Assembly (NCBI RefSeq): GCF_902167145.1
Contig: NC_050096.1
Coordinates: 76,628,683 to 76,692,682 of the forward strand
Reading direction: 5' to 3'
DNA: 64,000 nucleotides
DNA from: Zea mays
Lineage: Eukaryota; Streptophyta; Magnoliopsida; Poales; Poaceae
This document shows, piece after piece, positions 10,077-20,333 of the stretch. The translations under genes were made by a program, and so were the position numbers. The notes beneath the pieces were generated by a model. It saw only the letters and a program-made list of their open reading frames with translations, did no database searches and was not told the origin of the DNA. The stretch's first letter is position 1, and each line of letters opens with the position of its first letter.

Positions 10077-12109
10077 GATATTTCCAAGTTGTTCATATAC
10101 CTCGCACCCACGCAAAGTTTAGTCAACAAGGAAGGGTCGGCCTCGCCTCGGCAAAGCCCGACCCTCCCTCGGGGGCTAAAAGGGGGGAAACCCCCTCTGC
10201 GTCAAAATTTTCCTCGAAAAAAAATCTCTTTTACCAGAATATCTTTCGTGCTTTTTGACTACTTCGAAAAGTGGGTCCTGGAAACGATGGAGTACACGTA
10301 AGCAGCCAAGGCTGACCGAGCCGAGGGACTCCTACGCCTCCGGGATACGGATACCTCACTCATCACCTTCTGCGATAAGTAACTCGCGTTCGGATAAAGT
10401 GGCTTCGCGGATCGAACAAGTCTTTACGTTCGGAAGCCCTTCTGCCGAAGCGATCCTTCGAGCCTTCTCGACCGAGTCGGTGACAGGGCCTCATGGACGG
10501 GTGAAAGTACGCGTAAGCGGCAAGGCCGACCGAGCCGAGGGACTCCCATGCCTCCGGGATACGGATACCTCACTCATCACCTTCCGCGAGAAGCAACTCT
10601 CGCTCGCACAAACATCCCTGTTACCGACAAAAAGTCCAGATACTCGAAACAAGAGGAAAAGAGACGCAGCTTTACAACGCAGCGAGGGTGTGTGTTCTGG
10701 CCTCGGCGGCTGCAGAAGGCACACGCTACAAGACACTTTGACCCTGCAGGCTCGGGTCTTGACGCTGGAAGGGGGCAGCAACACCCTCGACATCGACGAC
10801 ACCTTCGGCGAGGCCCGACCTAGCCTCGGACGGCGACGCGGTCCGAGGATCTCCGCTCCGAAGGACGACGTCATCACCACGCCCGGGCAATCGCTGCCAG
10901 GGACTTCTCCGGGAATCCGGCCCGAGCAGGCGGCTCGGCCGGTTACCCCTGGGGCCTCGGCCAACCATCTTCCAAGGGCGCCAACCCGACCTGAGGCCTC
11001 GGCTGATCAACTCCGACGTCGGTCCCGCCAACGGACAACCCGGCTAGGCTCCGGCCAACCAGGTTTCATTCTCGAGCCGACTCCGCCTCTGTTCATACTG
11101 ATATCGCTACCCCTGGCCTCGGCTCGACGAAGAGCGGCCGAGGGGTTTCTTTAACTAAGCTAGAGGAGCCTCGGACAGCAAGGCCGACCGAGCCGAGGGA
11201 CTCCTACGCCTCCGGGATATGGATACCTCACTCGTCACCTTGACACGGGGCGACTCATGCTTGGTGAAGCGATTCAGATAATCAACAGACGAGTCTTAGC
11301 GCTCAAAAATGAGGAAAAAACACGGCTCCGTGCCGACGTTACATACATGTTCAAGCCCCAAAAGCCGTAATGAACAAAAACACTGGCATTCGAAGTGCCA
11401 TTACAAACGGAACTCCGGTTCCCCCCTCCGTAGGTACGAACAACCCCACTCGACGGGGGAGAGGCCTGCGGAGCAAAAGAAGACCGACGAACGGTTTGTC
11501 GTCGCTCGCCCCAGCAGCGGCGACGATGAAGACTTCTGTCCCGGGGGGCCGAACAGCAGCAGCGATGACCTCAGGGCGGATGCTGCTGCCAGGAGGCCCC
11601 CGCCCATGCCCAAAACTCGAGAGGCAAGGACGGGCAGAAGGCCGTAGAGTTGGAGGTCGGTCCGCGGGTGGCGCCGGCAAACATGCCGGCGGAAGAACCT
11701 CTTCCGGCTGCCGTGGCAGACGCCGGCGCCGCGAGCGGCCCCGAAGCCACTCGCGTCCAAAAGCTAGGCACGCTGCAGATGCCAGCGCCATGGACGACAA
11801 CCGCTCCTCCCTCCGATCACTGAGTGAAGGAGCGGGCCGCCGCCCACGCGGGGGCCGACCTCTACTCGGCACACTCCCCTCCCCAGCCCTGGTGATGAAA
11901 ATCCTTGAGGCTGAGGGAGGGGCAGAGGCCGCAGCCCGGCTCGCTTTCCCCCACCATCAAGCTGGAGGTCACCATCTTGGGTGACCGCCGGTGGAGGGGT
12001 GCAGCCGGGCTGCATGATGAAAATCCTTGAAGCCGAACGATGGCTGAAAGGTACCAACTCCCACGGAGTCGCGTCCCTCCAACGACGAGGCAAAAAGACG
12101 GCGGGTATC
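10077..12109 (+). other. 3' internal region of the Ty3 element, left half
   Basis: A GC-rich region downstream of pol, as is usual in Tat-lineage elements. A block beginning AAGGCCGACCGAGCCGAGGG and including ATACCTCACTC recurs at about 10306, 10520 and 11182. On the minus strand an arginine/proline/alanine-rich frame of about 170 codons is open at 11351-11872. Some Tat elements carry an antisense gene in this place, but I see no recognisable domain here and do not call a gene. The region is cut at 12109 by the nested element. Confidence 0.6.
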
Positions 12110-13980
12110 TGAAAGTTCCCTTTGCCCGGGAACAGGATCTGGATGTCGCCTAGAGGGGGGGTGAATAGGCGAATAAAAATTATCACTTTATAACTGGAAA
12201 TTCTTACTCTACTCGAAGGCTGGATCGCAGTGGAATGAAGGACCCTTCGAGTAGGTTGCAGCGGAATTGAAGTCCCTGTCTTAAAATACCCTGCACTTCG
12301 AAGACAGCTTATAGCACATATAAATATTGAAGTGCAAGTATAAACAACAAATAAGACAGAGAAACAGCACACAGCACAGAGCAGAGCACACAGACACAGG
12401 GATTTATCCCGAGGTTCGGCCAAGCCTGAAATGCTTGCCTAGTCCTCGTTGGAGTTAGCCACACCTTGGCTTGGAGTCTATTTCAACTCCTTCCTCCGTT
12501 TGCTCAGATCTGTCGGGCGACAGATAGAGCCTTCCACTATGTTGATATCAGTTACAACAAAGCCGCGGCTGCTTACAATCTTCTTGACAGCACTCCGGCG
12601 GAGTAACAATGCGCTCAAGACTTTGCTCTAGCTCTTTGCAGCACCTCTCCACTCTCTAAAGGCTTATAACTTTGCCTTCACACAAACTAGAGAGATTTAC
12701 ACAAGAGGGAGAGAGAGAATCGATCCGAGTGATGTATACAATTGTTGGCTGCACTTGTGTTCTTGTTTGAGGCGCCTAGGGGTCCCTTTTATAGCCCCAA
12801 ATGGCCTAGGAGCCGTTAGAGCTTCATTTGGAAGCTCCCAGCCTTCCCTGGTTGCGGGTGCACCGGACTGTCCGGTGGCGCACCGGACAGTGAACAGTAA
12901 CGGATCTGATTGACAGTTTCCTTCTCTGGAACAGCTAGCCGTTGGTGCACCGGACAGGTTACTATTCACTGTCCTGTGCACCGGACAGGACACTATTCAC
13001 TGTCCTGTGCACCGGATACAGCTACTATTCACTATCCTGTGCACCGGACGCTGCGACTATTCACTGTCCTGTGCACCGGACACAGTTACTATTCACTGTC
13101 CTGTGCACCGGACAGAGTTACTATTCACTGTCCTGTGCACCGGACAGCTACTATTCACTGTCCTGTGCACCAGCCAACAGCACACTACGTGCTTTTTCCT
13201 CCGTTCTTTCTCCGTTTGACTTCAACTTTTGGGAGGATTTTCCTGAGACTTAAACAAACACATTTAGAGTATAATCCAATTGATTTAGTCCTAGAAACTT
13301 ACATCTTTCTTGTTCTTCTCCTAGCTTTTCTGTTTCTCCTCCAGCAGAGCTCAGAATGGTACTTTCTCTACAGAAAGAGTTAGAGAGCAAACCAAAGCAC
13401 CAAACTTGTAGTAAGAGGTGTATGCAAAATGGTTGAACACTCAAACCTTACATACTTAACCTTTTTCATCGTTTTACCCAATTTGGCTTGTTTGAGGTCG
13501 ATGTTGGACTCTAAACCATCAAGTCAACTTTACTTGATCTAGATTGACATATCTGAGCCCCAACCCCCGTTCACTTCTCGAGCTTGATCTTGAGCCTTAT
13601 GTAGTGATCCTTGATGCACCATAAGTCTTCTTAACTCGATCAACCTTGACTTTGCAAGTCTTCTTCTTCACCCCTGGCTTTGGGTTCCTGGTCTCCTTGA
13701 CCTTCTCCCGTGCACTCGATACCTCGAAGCTCTTCTTGCCTCCATCCTTGGCTTGATCAGTTGTCTCTGAGTTACGCACACCAAGTCTCACTTAAGCAAT
13801 GTCCATCTTACTTGTGATGTCCATTATCTATAGATAATCCAGTCTTTGGACCATCACACTTGTTCACTTGTGTTGAACCTTGTTAGCTTTGCATTAAGCA
13901 CCTGTTCAACACTTAGCACACTTGTTAGTCCTTTAATTGGGTTGTCATCCAAACCACCAAAACCCACAAGAGAGCTTTCA
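12110..13980 (-). repeat. 3' LTR of the gag-only element (1871 bp)
   Basis: On the minus strand it starts TGAAAGCTCTC and ends CTTTCA. The TATA box CTATAAAAGG reads on the minus strand at 12785-12794. A tandem array with CACCGGACAG words lies at 12950-13170. Confidence 0.92.
12950..13170 (-). repeat. 32-bp tandem array in the 3' LTR
   Basis: About seven to eight units of (A)CTATTCACTGTCCTGTGCAC plus CGGACAG-type spacers. The matching array at about 19266-19518 has one extra unit, which explains nearly all of the 33-bp LTR length difference. Confidence 0.9.
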
Positions 13981-13998
13981 ATCTCCCCCTTTTTGGTG
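13981..13998 (-). other. Polypurine tract of the gag-only element
   Basis: On the minus strand the sequence next to the 3' LTR is AAAAAGGGGGAGAT, immediately before TGAAAG. It would prime plus-strand DNA synthesis. Confidence 0.85.
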
Positions 13999-16513
13999 AT
14001 TGATGGCAACACAATTAAAGCTTACACAACAATAAGATTTAAAGCACAAATTTTGAATTCTAAGTTTATAGAATGCTCCCCCTAAATATGTGCTTACATT
14101 AAAATCTTAACTTTGGCCTTAAATGCCAAAATGCACATACTTAGGCTAATTCGAAGCATTGCTACACCTTAGCACCTGTGGGATGCATTGTGTGAAGAAT
14201 CAAACCGTGATGCATATAACACACAAATGCACAGAATCAGAGTTAAACACCAATTAAATAAATATACCATAGGAATATCAACCTACCACTATTCACCATT
14301 AAGATACCGATTTAAAGCGCCAGAACCACATGAATATCTATCACAGGATAAACACAGTAGATACCAATTGATTCATATCAATGGAAGCACTAATTTTGCA
14401 TTATCACCATATAATACAACAAGAAGCATATGATAAGTATTATCAACAAACTAACACATTTTTCTTTAAGATCAAAGGAACTCAAGGAAACCCCTTTGAG
14501 TCCTTTAGCACACAAAAAAATTAATCTTCACCCTTAAGATAAGCTTTCCTCTCAGGTCGAGGTAAGCTTTAATGCACAAATTCTCCCCCTTTGACATCAA
14601 ACACCAAAACCATATTCAAGCAAGAACATAGGATGATGTCAAGGGACAGCAGGGTATTAAGCAGGGAAAATGCAACACTCTAACATTACTCCCCCTTACA
14701 CATTAAACATATGCAACACAAGCATTGGAGAAAAATTAAGGTACAAATACGCAAAAAGGTCAATACCTCCTTTTGTACCTTTACCATGTTATGGTGTACT
14801 TTCCATCTAAGTAGGCAGAGTTCCTTTTGTCATCAATTCAAGATTTCCATCTTGAAAGTTTTATCTCTAGGGAGCTCCTTTACACTTATGTCTGATCCTT
14901 TATCCTGACCTTTTCTTGTTGCTAAGATACAAAACTTAGAACAAGTTATAGTATTGTGGCACAAGATGAAGCTTCTATTCTAGTGATTACCAAAAGATAC
15001 CAATTGAAGCACACTACCAAGGCTACCAATTGAAAAATCATCACTGTCATAGCTCCATGATATTTAAAGATAAGCATCTAGGATCACCAACTATTATAGA
15101 GCACGAGCAACCTTTAAATACGTAATTACTTACAACTTTAGATACCAATTACTAGACTTGTGGAGGTACCCAAGTCCTGATCGCTCCATTTCTTGCTCAT
15201 CTTCCCTTTTCCACCTTGAGACTATATAGGATCACTCAAAAAACAGTTAGTCTCAAAAGACACAAGTTATGTGTGCTCCCCCTAAAGTTGTGCATCAAGT
15301 ATTTGAATGACTTGCACCTTGCACGTTCTAGCATCCTCAGAAGTAAAGGGGAAACATACCTTGGTCTAGGCATAATATATCAATTACATCACAAAAAGAT
15401 ACCAATTGAATAGATGAGATAATACAACTTATGACTAGTGGAAACAATGCATGCCTCATGATATATAACATTTAAAAACACCAAGGCACGCTTCACACAT
15501 GATGATCATTGCAACACATATACTAATTGAAAAACGACAAGATCATACATATAAAGCACAATGTCTAAGCACACCATGATTAAGAAGTATTTTCTTAGGT
15601 ACACCAAAGGAAACAACATTTTAAAGCATAAAGCACCTAAGCCAAGATACTACCAATTGAAAGGCAAGAACATAGCTATGATCACAATCAACGGAACTTC
15701 AAGATATTCAATGAAATTGCATAGTTCCATTCTCCATACCTTTGCCTTTTACCTGAATGCCATGAGATTCATTCTTTTAGGTAGTGTGTAGTGAGAGCAC
15801 ATGTTGTCACCAATTTAGGGCTCCTTTTGCTCATGCACCTCATAGCTCGAGAGGGTGCATTAGAGACACAACATGGATTTCTTGTTTTGGTATACACAGA
15901 GTACCAAGACAAAGTAATCATGTGAACATGGACTAAACAAAACTATCATGCTTGCACATAGGTTAATCATTGAAAAAACACATAGCATGACTTACAAAAA
16001 GATACATGTTTATCCACATACACTAAGAGAGTTAATCATGGTGGATATATCAAATGAGAAGCTACCCATTGAATGATTCAAGAGATATTCCCTATAAAGC
16101 ACACAGTTACGATTAAGCAAGCATGATTATGATCTTGAAAATCATGGATCATTAATTGAAAGATATTCAACACAAGCAATCTCAAAAGCATAACTACTCC
16201 AAGGATAGGTATAGCACGACAATCCAACTTAAAAGCAATGCTGATTAGAAATAATGCACTTAAGATACACGGGTACCGTCCTTTGGAGAGCAAGTTGCAG
16301 ATTCTCATCAAAGTCCTTCGCTTGATTCACCAATAATGATCAAGGACATCTACAACTTATTTAACTCGAGATGAACATGGGATTAGTATTGCACAATAAT
16401 TCAACCTTGGGTCAATAAATAGACATTAAAATTGATAGCTTAAGCATAGAGTTTGAATTAACCATCTTAAGCTCTCCCAGGGTCTCCAGTCCATCTCGAG
16501 GCACCTGCATGGT
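13999..16513 (-). other. Non-coding 3' region of the gag-only element with PPT-like and PBS-like motifs
   Basis: An AT-rich stretch without a gene. Extra PPT-like tracts (CTCCCCCT on the plus strand) occur at about 14072, 14580, 14687 and 15272; repeated PPTs are a described feature of Sireviruses. The 12-mer GATACCAATTGA, the complement of the LTR-end/PBS junction, or one-base variants recur at 14360, 14996, 15022, 15141, 15398, 15519 and 15645. Confidence 0.75.
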
Positions 16514-18370
16514 CTAGTTGGCACGGTTTGGTACCCATCTCGAGATGGGTCCATAACGTTCATCTAAAAGGGCCTTTGGTACCCAAATAGCAGTTGTGCT
16601 AGTCCTAGGTGATCTCATTACTGATCTAGCACAAGTGTATGATTTGGGTCTCCTAAGCGAATAAGATTGAGATAAATTTACTTGTTTAGGAACCTTACCC
16701 TTCTTACATACCTTAGGTAGATGACCATGCTCACCACACATGTAGCAGAAGCGTCGCTCAACCTGACTTGACACTTGTTGTTTGTCTTTTTGCTTAGTGA
16801 GGGTCATCTTGGAGGGTGCACGTCTTTGATTCTTCATGAGCGGACATGAAGTGATCATATGGTCCTTATCGTTGCATCCAAAGCATCTCCTCATTCCTTC
16901 ATCCTTGTCTTTGTGTGGACAAGACGCAATGAAGTGACCTAATTCCTTGCACTTGAAGCACCTCCTTTTTCCTCTTCCCTTTTTGCTCTTGGATGACATA
17001 GAGAGATGATCAGTGCAAACAACATGACTAATTGAATTTTTACCTTTTTCCTTGTTCATGTTGATTTCTTCATTTATTGCTTTAGGAACATCCTTCTTAT
17101 GGAGTTTAACACTTGCTGCGGTTTCTCCCGTCTCAAGCTTCTTCACCACGCGTCCGTGGATATCTTGAGGAGGTTGAGCAATGCGTCTTCTCCTTAGTTG
17201 CTTTGCTTTCTTGTTCCTTTCTTTTGATCCTGCAGCTTGATGCTCATTCAAAAATTTGCTTTCTTTTGAGCAACAGGGGTTAGCACATGGTGATATATTA
17301 TCTAAATGTGCACATGTGCAAGAATGAGGTTCACATGAATTTAAGTTTGAAATTACAACCTCATGAGCAACATTAAGCATGATATGGTCATCAACTAATT
17401 CATTATGAGAATAAGATAGCATATCATATTTTTCACTTAGAGCAAGTTTTTCTAAATTTATCATTTCTACTTGACTCTTAAGCATAGAATTCTCAGTTTT
17501 AAGTTGAGCAACATCAGATAATACATCATGATTATTTCTTTGCTCAAATAAAATAGATTCATACCGTTGGACCAAATTATCATGAGAGCACTTTAGCTCC
17601 TCATGTTCTTTGGTCATCTTCTCCAGGCTGTCGTTGGTTTTGATGAGAGTCTCCTCTAGCCTGAGAAGCGTCTCGCCTTGTTCCTTGTTCCTACTCAACA
17701 ACTTAACCAAGAGCACTTTGTCTTCTTTGTTGAGATTGGTGTATAACCGGCGAATCTCCTCTTCTTCCACATCACCGGTCTCATTTTCCCTGTCATTATT
17801 ATTAGTGGAAGCAATACAGGAAAATGTACCTTGTGGTGATGAAGACTCATCCTCGCTATCATCCTCATATTCCTCCTCATCATCGCTTTCGTCTCCACTA
17901 TCATTGTTAGCAATAAGACATTTATAACTAGTGGAAGACAAACCTGTCGGTGAGGTGGATTCATCGTTGGGTGCCCATCGTTCTTGATCTTCTCCCTTTG
18001 AAAGGTTAGTATCACAAGCAATATAGGGAGTAGAAGCAGTACAATTTGCCACACAATATTTTACTTTAATTCTATTCCATAAATCATGAGCATCAACAAT
18101 TAAATCATTACCACTACTCATGATGGCAAAATAAGCACCTCTAGAAAGAGAATCAACTAAGATGCTGCAAGCACGGTGATTGAGAGAAAAACATCTTAGT
18201 TCATCATTAGAGGGATTTTTACTAATATCAGATGGAAAAATACTTCTCCTAAAGATCTGTCTCAAATCAGGATCAACACTCATGAAAGCATTATAAATAG
18301 AGACAGACCAAGATTTGTAATTAGAGCCATCGCCTAAAAGAAGTTCTACAGTTACCTCTTGTGACGACAT
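16514..18370 (-). CDS. gag: Gag-like protein of the non-autonomous element (618 aa)
   Basis: An intact frame from the ATG at 18370 (MSSQEVTVELLLGDG) to the stop at 16514. This start lies just downstream of the PBS; the frame is also open upstream into the LTR, but that part looks like LTR sequence. An N-terminal Copia-type gag region (LLGDGSNYKSWSVSIYNAF) is followed by a short acidic stretch (DDEEEYEDDSEDE) and a long coiled-coil-like segment (LVKLLSRNKEQ through NLNS). Three CCHC zinc knuckles follow at residues about 471-484 (CFKCKELGHFIASC), 496-509 and 542-555. Acidic and coiled regions with late knuckles resemble Sirevirus Gag. It probably builds particles that package this RNA, with enzymes supplied in trans. 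Function is inferred from domains only. Confidence 0.85.
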   Translation of the reverse strand: MSSQEVTVELLLGDGSNYKSWSVSIYNAFMSVDPDLRQIFRRSIFPSDISKNPSNDELRCFSLNHRACSILVDSLSRGAYFAIMSSGNDLIVDAHDLWNRIKVKYCVANCTASTPYIACDTNLSKGEDQERWAPNDESTSPTGLSSTSYKCLIANNDSGDESDDEEEYEDDSEDESSSPQGTFSCIASTNNNDRENETGDVEEEEIRRLYTNLNKEDKVLLVKLLSRNKEQGETLLRLEETLIKTNDSLEKMTKEHEELKCSHDNLVQRYESILFEQRNNHDVLSDVAQLKTENSMLKSQVEMINLEKLALSEKYDMLSYSHNELVDDHIMLNVAHEVVISNLNSCEPHSCTCAHLDNISPCANPCCSKESKFLNEHQAAGSKERNKKAKQLRRRRIAQPPQDIHGRVVKKLETGETAASVKLHKKDVPKAINEEINMNKEKGKNSISHVVCTDHLSMSSKSKKGRGKRRCFKCKELGHFIASCPHKDKDEGMRRCFGCNDKDHMITSCPLMKNQRRAPSKMTLTKQKDKQQVSSQVERRFCYMCGEHGHLPKVCKKGKVPKQVNLSQSYSLRRPKSYTCARSVMRSPRTSTTAIWVPKALLDERYGPISRWVPNRAN

Positions 18371-18410
18371 CGTTATCTCCGGACGGCTAAGCCCACACTG
18401 GAGAGGCCTA

Positions 18411-18424
18411 GCTCCGATACCAAT
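18411..18424 (-). other. Primer-binding site of the gag-only element
   Basis: On the minus strand ATTGGTATCGGAGC directly follows the LTR end CTTTCA. It matches the usual Copia initiator-Met tRNA site (TGGTATCAGAGC) except for one base. Confidence 0.85.
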
Positions 18425-20328
18425 TGAAAGTTCCCTTTGCCCGGGAACAGGATCTGGATGTCGCCTAGAGGGGGGGGTGAATAGGCGAATAAAAATTATC
18501 ACTTTATAACTGGAAATTCTTACTCTACTCGAAGGCTGGATCGCAGTGGAATGAAGGACCCTTCGAGTAGGTTGCAGCGGAATTGAAGTCCCTGTCTTAA
18601 AATACCCTGCACTTCGAAGACAGCTTATAGCACATATAAATATTGAAGTGCAAGTATAAACAACAAATAAGACAGAGAAACAGCACACAGCACAGAGCAG
18701 AGCACACAGACACAGGGATTTATCCCGAGGTTCGGCCAAGCCTGAAATGCTTGCCTAGTCCTCGTTGGAGTTAGCCACACCTTGGCTTGGAGTCTATTTC
18801 AACTCCTTCCTCCGTTTGCTCAGATCTGTCGGGCGACAGATAGAGCCTTCCACTATGTTGATATCAGTTACAACAAAGCCGCGGCTGCTTACAATCTTCT
18901 TGACAGCACTCCGGCGGAGTAACAATGCGCTCAAGACTTTGCTCTAGCTCTTTGCAGCACCTCTCCACTCTCTAAAGGCTTATAACTTTGCCTTCACACA
19001 AACTAGAGAGATTTACACAAGAGGGAGAGAGAGAATCGATCCGAGTGATGTATACAATTGTTGGCTGCACTTGTGTTCTTGTTTGAGGCGCCTAGGGGTC
19101 CCTTTTATAGCCCCAAATGGCCTAGGAGCCGTTAGAGCTTCATTTGGAAGCTCCCAGCCTTCCCTGGTTGCGGGTGCACCGGACTGTCCGGTGGCGCACC
19201 GGACAGTGAACAGTAACGGATCTGATTGACAGTTTCCTTCTCTGGAACAGCTAGCCGTTGGTGCACCGGACAGGTTACTATTCACTGTCCTGTGCACCGG
19301 ACAGGACACTATTCACTGTCCTGTGCACCGGATACAGCTACTATTCACTGTCCTGTGCACCGGACGCTGCGACTATTCACTGTCCTGTGCACCGGACGCT
19401 GCGACTATTCACTGTCCTGTGCACCGGACACAGTTACTATTCACTGTCCTGTGCACCGGACAGAGTTACTATTCACTATCCTGTGCACCGGACAGCTACT
19501 ATTCACTGTCCTGTGCACCAGCCAACAGCACACTACGTGCTTTTTCCTCCGTTCTTTCTCCGTTTGACTTCAACTTTTGGGAGGATTTTCCTGAGACTTA
19601 AACAAACACATTTAGAGTATAATCCAATTGATTTAGTCCTAGAAACTTACATCTTTCTTGTTCTTCTCCTAGCTTTTCTGTTTCTCCTCCAGCAGAGCTC
19701 AGAATGGTACTTTCTCTACAGAAAGAGTTAGAGAGCAAACCAAAGCACCAAACTTGTAGTAAGAGGTGTATGCAAAATGGTTGAACACTCAAACCTTACA
19801 TACTTAACTTTTTTCATCGTTTTACCCAATTTGGCTTGTTTGAGGTCGATGTTGGACTCTAAACCATCAAGTCAACTTTACTTGATCTAGATTGACATAT
19901 CTGAGCCCCAACCCCCGTTCACTTCTCGAGCTTGATCTTGAGCCTTATGTAGTGATCCTTGATGCACCATAAGTCTTCTTAACTCGATCAACCTTGACTT
20001 TGCAAGTCTTCTTCTTCACCCCTGGCTTTGGGTTCCTGGTCTCCTTGACCTTCTCCCGTGCACTCGATACCTCGAAGCTCTTCTTGCCTCCATCCTTGGC
20101 TTGATCAGTTGTCTCTGAGTTACGCACACCAAGTCTCACTTAAGCAATGTCCATCTTACTTGTGATGTCCATTATCTATAGATAATCCAGTCTTTGGACC
20201 ATCACACTTGTTCACTTGTGTTGAACCTTGTTAGCTTTGCATTAAGCACCTGTTCAACACTTAGCACACTTGTTAGTCCTTTAATTGGGTTGTCATCCAA
20301 ACCACCAAAACCCACAAGAGAGCTTTCA
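18425..20328 (-). repeat. 5' LTR of the gag-only element (1904 bp)
   Basis: Nearly identical to 12110-13980, with one more 32-bp unit. The TATA box CTATAAAAGG reads on the minus strand at 19101-19110 and is the likely promoter for the gag RNA. Confidence 0.92.
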
Positions 20329-20333
20329 GTATC

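Larger units (their letters stand above)
12110..20328 (-). mobile_element. Gag-only, Sirevirus-like LTR retrotransposon nested in the Ty3 element
   Basis: LTRs at 12110-13980 and 18425-20328 both run TGAAAG to CTTTCA. A perfect TSD GTATC lies at 12105-12109 and 20329-20333. The element reads right to left: 5' LTR, PBS (TTGGTATCGGAGC), one gag frame, about 2.5 kb of non-coding DNA with repeated PPT-like tracts, PPT and 3' LTR. No protease, reverse transcriptase or integrase is present, so mobility would need enzymes from another element. Apart from one 32-bp unit and one G, I count about three substitutions between the LTRs, which makes it very young. The LTR end (CACCCCCCCTCTAGGCGA) resembles that of Sireviruses such as the element at 57052. 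Confidence 0.9.

Noticed and set aside
12950..13170. CRISPR-like pattern of short repeats and spacers
   Set aside because: It is a tandem LTR array in a plant retrotransposon; spacers are not unique, the same array recurs at 19266-19518, and no cas genes exist.
18371..18739. Upstream extension of the 618-aa Gag into the LTR
   Set aside because: The added part is LTR and PBS sequence, and a good ATG with a Copia-gag start lies right after the PBS.
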